Assembly: GCA_019637675.1 (NCBI GenBank)
Contig: JAHBVE010000002.1
Location: forward strand, 672,156-719,376
Reading direction: 5' to 3'
Source: Anaerolineales bacterium
Lineage (GTDB): Bacteria; Chloroflexota; Anaerolineae; Anaerolineales; UBA11579
Length of the DNA: 47,221 nt
Part shown: piece after piece, positions 41,568-47,221 of the stretch
Layout: every line of letters starts with the position of its first letter
Position numbering within the stretch: the stretch's first letter is position 1
Program-made: the position numbers and the translations under genes
Notes under the pieces: generated by a model
Database searches by the model: none
Told to the model about the DNA's origin: nothing
The model's input: only the letters and a program-made list of their open reading frames with translations

Positions 41568-41669
41568 GTGAAATTCTTCTTCACTGACACCAACCCTGAG
41601 CAGTCCCCGGCTTCCAAGGCCGGTGGCTTTTCCCTGCCTTGGCGTAGTGCGCCTGTTTCCGGCCTATAG
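41568..41669 (+). CDS. Candidate 33-codon leader peptide
   Basis: GTG-started frame of 33 codons ending in TAG. It encodes a peptide beginning MKFFFTDTNPEQSP and ending SLPWRSAPVSGL. It has its own Shine-Dalgarno AGGAGA (41557-41562), 5 nt before the GTG, and lies directly behind a strong promoter. Notable features are three consecutive Phe codons at positions 3-5, a Trp-Arg pair at 25-26 and several Pro codons, all possible ribosome-slowing sites. It has no membrane segment or known domain. Two intrinsic terminators follow before the next gene, so a regulatory role through its translation is more likely than a role for the peptide itself. Confidence 0.6.
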   Translation: MKFFFTDTNPEQSPASKAGGFSLPWRSAPVSGL

Positions 41670-41765
41670 AGTCATCTGAACTTTGGTGAACGGCCGCACG
41701 GCGCACAGCCCTGCGGCCTTTTTGTTTTAAGACCGCGGGCAGCCCTGCGGTCTTTTGTTTTTTTA
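41649..41765 (+). promoter_or_regulatory. Tandem terminators with a possible antiterminator (attenuator)
   Basis: Terminator 1: GGCCGCA (41692-41698) pairs with TGCGGCC (41712-41718), then TTTTTGTTTT. Terminator 2: AAGACCGC (41729-41736) pairs with GCGGTCTT (41747-41754), extended by an inner GGG/CCC, then TTTTGTTTTTTT (from about 41753). A competing fold is available: GCGCC (41649-41653) with GGCGC (41700-41704), and CGGCC (41660-41664) with GGCCG (41692-41696). This would take up the left arm of terminator 1. The left half of this alternative fold lies in the last codons of the leader ORF, so ribosome position could decide which fold forms. Confidence 0.65.
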
Positions 41766-41781
41766 TTACTCAGGAGAGAAA

Positions 41782-42798
41782 ATGGCTACACAAGAATTTG
41801 AAGGTTTTTCATTACGCGCAGTGGTCGTTGAAGATGTTGTCGCCGTGACCAATGTCATCAACCAGTTTTCGAAAGTTTTTGCCGGGTTGGAAGAAGAGGC
41901 GGCCGAGGAAGTGCTGGGCTTCTGGAGGACACCCGGAATTGACTTGCAGCAGGACATGCGCGCCCTCATCTCGCCCAGCGGGGAAATGGTGGGCTACGCC
42001 GAAGCTTTGGCCTGGAACGAGGTGCCGGTGAACCCGTACATCTTCCAGCGCGTCGTGCCGGCCCTGGTGGGCACGCCTGCCCAGCGCATGCTGCTGGATT
42101 GGGCCGTGGAGCGCTGCAAGGACGCGCTGGCGCGCGTGCCGGCTGATCTGCGCGTTGCGATCGGCCTGCACGCCATCGCTGGCGTGCCGGCCCAGCACGA
42201 TCTGCTTACCGCACGCGGGTTCAAGCTGACCCGCCATGTCTTTGAAATGGGCATCGACTTTGAAGCCGCGCCGCCCGCGACTACCTGGCCAGACGGCATT
42301 GAGCTGCGGCCATTTGAAGTGGAGCGCGACCTGGCGGTCGTCTACAAAGCGCACGACGAAGCCTTCTCAGACCACTTCGGCCATGTGGATGAGCCGTTCG
42401 AGGCTGGGCTCAAGCGCTTTCGCCACCTGATGGTGGAGGAAGGCTCCGAGTTCGACCCGGCGCTGTGGTTCGTAGCCATGCATGGCGATGAAGTGGCCGG
42501 CTACCTGGTAGGGCGCAAGAAGCCGCACAACGAAGGCCACCTGGGTTGGATCAGCATCCTGGGCGTGCGCCGCGCCTGGCGCAAGCATGGCCTGGGCCTG
42601 GCGCTGCTGCAGCATGCCTTTGGTGAGTTTTACAAGCGCGGCTGGATGCGGGCGGAGTTGGATGTGGACGCCGGCAGCCTGACCGGCGCGGTACGCCTGT
42701 ATGAGCGGGCCGGCATGCGTGAAGTACGCCGCCACGATCGCTACGAATTGGAATTGAGACCTGGGAAGGAGTTGATGACCATCGACATAAGCAACTAG
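41782..42798 (+). CDS. Tandem-GNAT acetyltransferase behind an attenuator
   Basis: A 338-residue protein with two GNAT domains. The first (about 8-165, LRAVVVEDVVAVTNVINQF...) is diverged; the second (about 172-325) has the CoA loop as ILGVRRAWRKHGLGLALLQH and the closing VRLYERAGMREVRRHDRYEL. The layout recalls mycothiol-synthase-like or self-protection acetyltransferases, but the substrate is unknown. ATG 41782 has AGGAGA (41772-41777) 4 nt ahead; an in-frame TTG at 41755 lies inside the second terminator and is rejected. Two terminators and a leader ORF precede it, so expression is probably conditional on read-through. Its own terminator is at 42821-42852. Confidence 0.87.
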   Translation: MATQEFEGFSLRAVVVEDVVAVTNVINQFSKVFAGLEEEAAEEVLGFWRTPGIDLQQDMRALISPSGEMVGYAEALAWNEVPVNPYIFQRVVPALVGTPAQRMLLDWAVERCKDALARVPADLRVAIGLHAIAGVPAQHDLLTARGFKLTRHVFEMGIDFEAAPPATTWPDGIELRPFEVERDLAVVYKAHDEAFSDHFGHVDEPFEAGLKRFRHLMVEEGSEFDPALWFVAMHGDEVAGYLVGRKKPHNEGHLGWISILGVRRAWRKHGLGLALLQHAFGEFYKRGWMRAELDVDAGSLTGAVRLYERAGMREVRRHDRYELELRPGKELMTIDISN

Positions 42799-42820
42799 AG
42801 ACTGCACACAAAACCAACAC

Positions 42821-42852
42821 AACAGCGCCGGCGTTCTGCCGGCGTTGTTGTT
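42821..42852 (+). terminator. Intrinsic terminator after the tandem-GNAT gene
   Basis: A 12-bp stem AACAGCGCCGGC (42821-42832) with GCCGGCGTTGTT (42838-42849), including one G-T pair, and a 5-nt loop, followed by GTTT. Confidence 0.85.
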
Positions 42853-42893
42853 TAAGCTGCCGTTATACTACGCTGAAGAAAGAGAGTGCATCC

Positions 42894-43865
42894 ATGGAAT
42901 ACAGACAATTTGGCAAACATGATCTAAAAGTCAGCGAGATCGGCCACGGCCTTTGGGGCATGGGCGGTTGGAGCGACGCGGATGACAAACAATCCATGGC
43001 CGCGCTGGAGCGTTCGCTGGAACTTGGGTGCAATTTCTTCGACACCGCCTGGGCTTACGGTTCAGGGCACAGCGAACGGCTGTTGGGCCAGCTAATCCGC
43101 AATCATCCCGATGCTAAGATCATTGTAGCCACCAAAGTGCCGCCCAAGAACGGCAAGTGGCCGGCTGACCCGGGCGACAAGCTGCAAGACGCCTTCCCCG
43201 CCCAGCACATCATTGAGCTCACCAAGCGCAGCCTGGAGAACCTGGGCACCGACAGCGTGCATTTGCAGCAACTGCATGTATGGGATGACAACTGGGCTGA
43301 TGACCCGGAATGGATCGAGGCTGCTCAGCGCTTGAAAGAAGATGGGCTGATCAAACTGTTCGGCCTGAGCCTGAACCGCTGGGAGCCCTGGAACGGCCTC
43401 AAAGCCATCCGCACCGGCGCGGTGGATGCTGTGCAGGTGATCTACAACATCTTTGACCAGGCGCCGGAAGACCAGCTGTTCCCGCTGTGTCAGGAGATGG
43501 GCGTAGGCGTATTAGCACGCGTTCCGCTTGACGAGGGCGGCCTGAGCGGCAAACTGACCCTGGACACTAAGTTCGCCGAAGATGATTGGCGCTCCGGCTA
43601 CTTTGGGCCTGAGAACCTGAAACCCACCGTGGAGCGGGCTGAGGCGCTCAAGCCCTTGCTGCCCCCGGGCATGTCGCTGCCCGAGATGGCATTGCGCTTC
43701 GTCCTAGCCCACCCGGCCGTCAGCACAACCATCCCCGGGATGCGCAAGCTGGAGCATGTGGAACAAAACATTGCTTTGAGTGATGGGCAGGCATTGCCGG
43801 CGGAGTTGCTGCAGCAGCTTAAGGCGCACCGCTGGGACCGCAAAGTAGCCCCCTGGTCTGACTAA
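42894..43865 (+). CDS. Aldo/keto reductase
   Basis: A 323-residue NADPH-dependent reductase with an eight-stranded barrel fold. Motifs: MEYRQFGKHDLKVSEIGHGL at the N-terminus, FFDTAWAYGSGHSERLLG with the catalytic Asp and Tyr, IIVATKVPP with the catalytic Lys, LHVWDDNW with His, and the C-terminal cofactor motif TTIPGMRKLEHVEQN. It is of the bacterial YajO/Tas-like group that reduces aldehydes or ketones; substrate unknown. A TATACT box at 42864-42869 gives a leader of about 18 nt, with an AAGAAAGAGAG purine tract before the ATG. Its stop overlaps the convergent DM13 gene by 4 bp. Confidence 0.93.
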   Translation: MEYRQFGKHDLKVSEIGHGLWGMGGWSDADDKQSMAALERSLELGCNFFDTAWAYGSGHSERLLGQLIRNHPDAKIIVATKVPPKNGKWPADPGDKLQDAFPAQHIIELTKRSLENLGTDSVHLQQLHVWDDNWADDPEWIEAAQRLKEDGLIKLFGLSLNRWEPWNGLKAIRTGAVDAVQVIYNIFDQAPEDQLFPLCQEMGVGVLARVPLDEGGLSGKLTLDTKFAEDDWRSGYFGPENLKPTVERAEALKPLLPPGMSLPEMALRFVLAHPAVSTTIPGMRKLEHVEQNIALSDGQALPAELLQQLKAHRWDRKVAPWSD

Positions 43866-44452
43866 CTTTCCGGAGTAGGCTGTTCTTCGGCCACCGTTCG
43901 CAGCTCGGCCGCCATGTAGGGAACCTGCTCTGGATTGCACCAGATCACAATGGTGCGGTAGTCTGAGAACATCACCCCTTCGGGCAGCTCGAACTGCTGG
44001 TCGGATACGCCGTCCAGCAAACCCAGGTCCAAGCTTCCCTCTACATGCGCCGCGGTGAATTCCTCGGCTGGGTCTGCGTTGGTGAGCAGCACGTGCAGAT
44101 CTGTGCGGTACTCGACTTCGATACCTTCCAGGCTGAGTACCTGCTCGCCACTTTCCAGCGCATAGACCTCAGCACTGCCACTGCCCACATAATTCAGGGC
44201 GACAAAATCACCCACTGCCAGCAATTGCGCCTCTGCAAGGGCCGAGCCTACAGTTTCCACAGTGATGGTTTCTGTCGGCGCCAATGTAGCCGTGGGAAGA
44301 CGCGGCGTGGCGCTGGCCATGACGGCCAACGTGGGGAAAGTTACGTAAGCTTGGCGGCTGGTGAACAACGGGGAGATGAGATACCAGGCAAGGGACGAAC
44401 CCAAAAGGGCCGCTCCAAGCACCGCCAGGCGCACTTCTGGTCTTTTAAGCAT
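43862..44452 (-). CDS. Membrane-anchored DM13-domain protein
   Basis: A 196-residue protein with an N-terminal membrane anchor (about residues 9-29, LAVLGAALLGSSLAWYLISP), a Thr/Pro-rich linker and a C-terminal DM13 domain (about 85-185). Recognisable are VALNYVGSGSAEVYAL, HVLLTNADPAEEF, LDLGLLDGVSDQQFELPEG and DYRTIVIWCNPEQVPY. The last contains the single conserved Cys that led to the proposal that DM13 carries redox groups. It probably sits outside the membrane. ATG 44452 is preferred because a TATAAT box (44462-44467) ends 9 nt before it. The gene follows comEC on the same strand after 48 bp but has its own promoter. Confidence 0.87.
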   Translation of the reverse strand: MLKRPEVRLAVLGAALLGSSLAWYLISPLFTSRQAYVTFPTLAVMASATPRLPTATLAPTETITVETVGSALAEAQLLAVGDFVALNYVGSGSAEVYALESGEQVLSLEGIEVEYRTDLHVLLTNADPAEEFTAAHVEGSLDLGLLDGVSDQQFELPEGVMFSDYRTIVIWCNPEQVPYMAAELRTVAEEQPTPES

Positions 44453-44461
44453 GGAGCGCGG

Positions 44462-44467
44462 ATTATA
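44462..44467 (-). promoter_or_regulatory. TATAAT box of the DM13 gene (leaderless type)
   Basis: Perfect TATAAT on the minus strand, 9 nt before ATG 44452; the gap CCGCGCTCC has no Shine-Dalgarno site. Confidence 0.65.
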
Positions 44468-44500
44468 GCTGACGGGCAGTCCGACGCGTGACAATTAGGT

Positions 44501-46867
44501 TTAGGGTTGTGTGAGAGGTGCGAACTCGGCTGAGCGCTCTGCGCTCAACCAAAGGGTGTATCCATCGGTTTCAGCACGCAGCCAGCCGAGTTCGGAGGTC
44601 TGTAGCAAGGTACGCCCCTGCAAGGCGGTCAGCTGCTCATGCTGCATCTGGCCATCATTGGCCAGCCAGTAGGTCTGCGCATCCAGTGCGGCCAGCCAGC
44701 CTGCCGGATTGAGCGGGGCATACCCGCCATCGGCCAACAGTATGATGTCTATGCCCTGAATGGATTGTTGCTCAAACTGAGCCAGCTGATCTGCATCGAG
44801 GCCGAGCGGCAACAGGGCTTGGAAGTTGTGCCAGCTGATCAGCACAGTGGCCCCACGCGGGCCTATGCCGACAACTTGCAGCTGCGCGCCCTCCCCCAGA
44901 TCCATCACCTGGCCGGCTGCGAGTTCGTGGGTAGTCATGCCGGCAGCCTCCAGATTGGTGAGCAACTGCGTGAACGCGGCTGGTGGCCATTGGTGCGCCC
45001 AGGCCACCTGGGCGATGTGGAGATGCTCTACTCCGGACTGAAGCCCGTTGGTCTGCTGCGCACGTTCGCCCAGCACCAGCAGCCAATCCAGCTGGCGGGC
45101 AAATGGCGGCAGATGCTGCCCAAGCTGGCTGGAAAGCTCCACCGCGCTAGCGCCGCCATTGATCAGCAGGTTGCGGCCCGTGGGCGTACGCACCAGCAGA
45201 GCTTCGCCGGGCACATTGAGGAGTGTGATCGCCAACCGCCCGCTGGGCGCAGAGAACACCAAGCCCCAGGCGCCAAAGGCAACTGCGGCCAACGCCACCG
45301 CCGGCAGGGCTGGGCGTAGTTGCAAGCTGCGCACTGCGTTGCGCACGGGGGCCAGGCTCGCCGCCAGCACGGCCGCATAGTAGGCCAGCACCATCGCCAT
45401 GCTGAAAACACCCACCTGGTAAGCCGCCCAACTGGGGCTGGCCAGCCATTCCACAATGCGGATCGTCAGCAGCGCCAGCGGCCAGGCGACCAATGCCAGG
45501 AGCTGCCCAAGGACCGGAATTACCACGCCAGCGAGCAGCGACAGGCCACCAAAGATCAGGATCGCTGGCTGCAGCGGCAGGATGAGAATATTGGCTGGCA
45601 GGGCAACCAAGGACAGGCGCCCAAAATGGTGCAGCAACAGTGGCAGAGTAAGCAGCTGTGCAGCCAAGGTGAGCAGCACATACTCATACAACGGCCCTTT
45701 GATGCGGGCAGCCCAGGCGGCTGGCAATCGCTGTTCGAGTTGGGCGGAGGCCCATGCTTGCAAGGGTTGTGCGTATACAAGCAAACCCAAGGTTGCCGAG
45801 AAAGAGAGCTGAAAGCCAACATCCCAAAGCACCAGCGGATTGATCAACGCCATCAGCGCGGCCGTGAAGGCCAGGGTGTTCAGGCTATGCTGCTCGCGCC
45901 CGGTGACCTGCGAACCAAGTACGACCAAGCCCATGATGGCGGCGCGCACCACGGAGGCCTGGGCGCCCACCAGCAGCGTATATACAACAATGCATACCGC
46001 GGCCAACCACAGCCCCTTGCGCTTGCCAAACCAGCGCGCAAAAAAGGCCAGCGCCAGGCCGGCGATGATGCTGATATTGAAGCCGGAGATGGCCACAATA
46101 TGACGCGTGGCGGTATCGTTGAAGTCTTCTTTGAGCGTCTGGCTGATGCCGCTCTCGTCGCCCAGCAGGATGCCAGCCAGCAAGCTAGCAACCGGGTCAG
46201 GGTACAGGCGGTGCAGCTCGTCGACCCCGCGGGCACGGAACGTGTGCAGCGCCGCTTGCAGGCCGCCGCCCCCGCCGGCCGCCAGGCGCTGTGCAGACGC
46301 GAAGGGCATGAGGCTGTGGACGCCCTGGCGCGCCAGATACAGCCGATAGGAGTCATCGGCCGTGTCGCCTGGCGTGCGCAGGCGGCCGGTAAGCTTGACA
46401 TAGTCTCCATAAGCCCAACGCTCACCCAAGCTTGTACGCGCCAACATCTGGCCAGAAATAGACTGCTGCCCCTCGCCCAGATCGATCTGCTCGACATCTA
46501 CCCAGAGCTCAATGTAGGTGTAGCGGTATACCGGCGGGCGGCTGAGGGTGCCCCAGATGGTTACTGAACTCTCAGTCTCGTTGTAATAGATCAGCGTGTC
46601 TGCTGAAACTACGGGCTGAGCCGCCTGGTAGCGCAGGGCGCCCACGCACAGCAGGAGGGAAGCCAGGGCGCCCAAGCGAGCCAACCGATCCAGCTTGCGC
46701 CAGCCTACTATCATGACCAAAACGGCCAGCGATCCCAAGGCAAGCCATAGGTTCGTCGGGGCAAGCGCCAGCCCGGCTGCGGCCACGATGCCCAGCACGA
46801 ACGCCAGACTGATCCATAAGAGCGGGAGCTCAATCAGGTGCGTAGTAAGACTCTGCTTGGTGTCCAC
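44501..46867 (-). CDS. comEC: ComEC/Rec2 DNA-uptake channel with a degenerate C-terminal beta-lactamase-like domain
   Basis: A 788-residue membrane protein that carries single-stranded DNA across the membrane in natural transformation. Three N-terminal membrane segments are followed by an extracellular OB-like domain (about 90-170), then the Competence core (about 220-520) with LAGILLGDESGI and HIVAISGFNISIIAGLALAFF. The C-terminal part (about 540-770) has the outline of a metallo-beta-lactamase domain, but DVGQGD reads LLNVPGEA and the THxHxDH metal motif reads LVLGERAQQTNG, so the proposed nuclease site is missing. The start is GTG 46867, 9 nt after a TATAAT box. ComEA is encoded at 3712-4125. 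Confidence 0.94.
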   Translation of the reverse strand: MDTKQSLTTHLIELPLLWISLAFVLGIVAAAGLALAPTNLWLALGSLAVLVMIVGWRKLDRLARLGALASLLLCVGALRYQAAQPVVSADTLIYYNETESSVTIWGTLSRPPVYRYTYIELWVDVEQIDLGEGQQSISGQMLARTSLGERWAYGDYVKLTGRLRTPGDTADDSYRLYLARQGVHSLMPFASAQRLAAGGGGGLQAALHTFRARGVDELHRLYPDPVASLLAGILLGDESGISQTLKEDFNDTATRHIVAISGFNISIIAGLALAFFARWFGKRKGLWLAAVCIVVYTLLVGAQASVVRAAIMGLVVLGSQVTGREQHSLNTLAFTAALMALINPLVLWDVGFQLSFSATLGLLVYAQPLQAWASAQLEQRLPAAWAARIKGPLYEYVLLTLAAQLLTLPLLLHHFGRLSLVALPANILILPLQPAILIFGGLSLLAGVVIPVLGQLLALVAWPLALLTIRIVEWLASPSWAAYQVGVFSMAMVLAYYAAVLAASLAPVRNAVRSLQLRPALPAVALAAVAFGAWGLVFSAPSGRLAITLLNVPGEALLVRTPTGRNLLINGGASAVELSSQLGQHLPPFARQLDWLLVLGERAQQTNGLQSGVEHLHIAQVAWAHQWPPAAFTQLLTNLEAAGMTTHELAAGQVMDLGEGAQLQVVGIGPRGATVLISWHNFQALLPLGLDADQLAQFEQQSIQGIDIILLADGGYAPLNPAGWLAALDAQTYWLANDGQMQHEQLTALQGRTLLQTSELGWLRAETDGYTLWLSAERSAEFAPLTQP

Positions 46868-46876
46868 CTGGTCGAA

Positions 46877-46882
46877 ATTATA
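46877..46882 (-). promoter_or_regulatory. TATAAT box of comEC (leaderless type)
   Basis: Perfect TATAAT on the minus strand, 9 nt before the GTG at 46867. No convincing -35 hexamer is seen. Confidence 0.65.
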
Positions 46883-46965
46883 ATCAGCGGCCGTTCGGCA
46901 GCCTGGAGCAGTGGCTCCGGTGGTGACGGCAGCTCACTACCTGTGCCTTGGCTGATATTAATAAC

Positions 46966-46993
46966 AAACGCCCGCCGGATCCGGCGGGCGTTT
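46966..46993 (-). terminator. Terminator of the rRNA operon
   Basis: A perfect 13-bp palindrome, AAACGCCCGCCGG (46966-46978) with CCGGCGGGCGTTT (46981-46993), about 40 bp past the 5S gene. On the minus strand it is followed by GTTATTAAT. It insulates comEC from the rRNA operon. Confidence 0.88.
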
Positions 46994-47032
46994 ATGCAGT
47001 GCAATACTGCGATGGTGTTAAAAGAAAAGTCC

Positions 47033-47148
47033 CTTGGCAATGACCTACTCTCCCAGGGGGCTGCCCCCCAAGTACCATCGGCGCTAACGAGCTTAACTAC
47101 CGGGTTCGAGATGGGACCGGGTGTACCCTCGTTGCAAAGATCACCAAG
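47033..47148 (-). rRNA. rrf: 5S ribosomal RNA
   Basis: On the minus strand the sequence begins CTTGGTGATCTTTGCAACGA and ends GAGTAGGTCATTGCCAAG. The terminal helix (CTTGG with CCAAG) closes, and the conserved loop CCCATCTCGAACCCGG and GTTAAGC segments are in place. Length is about 116 nt, normal for 5S. It is the last gene of an rRNA operon running leftwards; ends are accurate to a few bases. Confidence 0.96.
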
Positions 47149-47221
47149 AGACTATTTCACAAGTCTGGTTACTGAATAATGACCCTAGGTGCTGCACGGA
47201 AAATCTTCGAGTTCTCCACAC
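47149..47221 (-). other. Spacer upstream of the 5S gene
   Basis: 73 bp to the window edge. The expected neighbour on this side is the 3' end of 23S rRNA, but I could not recognise 23S sequence with confidence. It is described as spacer, possibly including the extreme end of 23S or processing stems. Confidence 0.4.

Noticed and set aside
41755..41781. TTG at 41755 as the start of the tandem-GNAT protein
   Set aside because: It lies within the tail of terminator 2 and has no Shine-Dalgarno site; ATG 41782 has AGGAGA just upstream.
47149..47221. 3' end of 23S rRNA
   Set aside because: Expected by operon order, but I cannot recognise conserved 23S sequence in these 73 bases.

Overview
The window is high-GC, densely coded chromosomal DNA with no transposase, integrase, phage or plasmid gene. 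The gene styles suggest a member of the Chloroflexota, probably Anaerolineae. Pointers are LysM/M23 lipoproteins with a GGPHxxW...LDFAP signature, a stand-alone XPB/Ssl2-like helicase-associated protein, HD-GYP proteins with GAF and PAS domains, and intergenic repeats of the 'GTGTCATCCTGAGCGGGT...AGCGAAGGATC' kind. This placement is inference from gene content; only the end of an rRNA operon (5S, minus strand, 47033-47148) is visible.

Layout. 1-4.1 kb (minus): a bifunctional formiminotransferase/cyclodeaminase cut by the window edge, a duplicated intergenic repeat, then comEA-thrC-thrB with 4-bp start/stop overlaps. 4.2-6.6 kb: DUF554 membrane protein, bidirectional terminator, anchored DsbA-like thioredoxin, tandem GNAT protein. 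6.6-13.2 kb (minus): a signalling block with an HD-GYP cyclic-di-GMP phosphodiesterase, a double-HTH XRE regulator, a small conserved protein, an OmpR-type regulator and two histidine kinases, one carrying an MshEN-like c-di-GMP-binding region. 13.5-20.8 kb (plus): gyrA with a histone-H1-like tail, then three tandem overlapping LysM-M23 lipoprotein paralogues. 20.8-21.4 kb: a dense repeat cluster. 21.4-33.2 kb: osmC-like gene, sbcC, prfA-prmC-tsaC, uvrA, tsaD and a GT20 trehalose-phosphate-synthase-like gene. 33.2-41.5 kb (minus): otsB-like phosphatase, helicase-associated protein, lipid kinase, ferritin-like protein, then phosphoesterase, M24 peptidase, geranylgeranyl-reductase-like flavoprotein, squalene/phytoene synthase and a small membrane protein. 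41.5-44.5 kb: a tandem GNAT gene behind a candidate attenuator, an aldo/keto reductase and a DM13 protein. 44.5-47.2 kb: comEC, then the 5S gene.

Themes. (i) Ten genes have a TATAAT-like box ending only 6-9 nt before the start codon and no Shine-Dalgarno site in between, which predicts leaderless mRNAs; other genes have ordinary leaders with good Shine-Dalgarno sites. (ii) The most novel candidate is at 41518-41782: a strong promoter, a 33-codon ORF with its own Shine-Dalgarno site, a potential antiterminator pairing and two consecutive intrinsic terminators ahead of a tandem-GNAT gene. This looks like leader-peptide attenuation. (iii) c-di-GMP turnover (HD-GYP) and a possible c-di-GMP sensor (MshEN-kinase) lie in one block. 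(iv) Two competence genes are present, and ComEC has lost the metal ligands of its beta-lactamase-like domain. (v) The three M23 paralogues share a Trp in place of the first zinc-ligand His.
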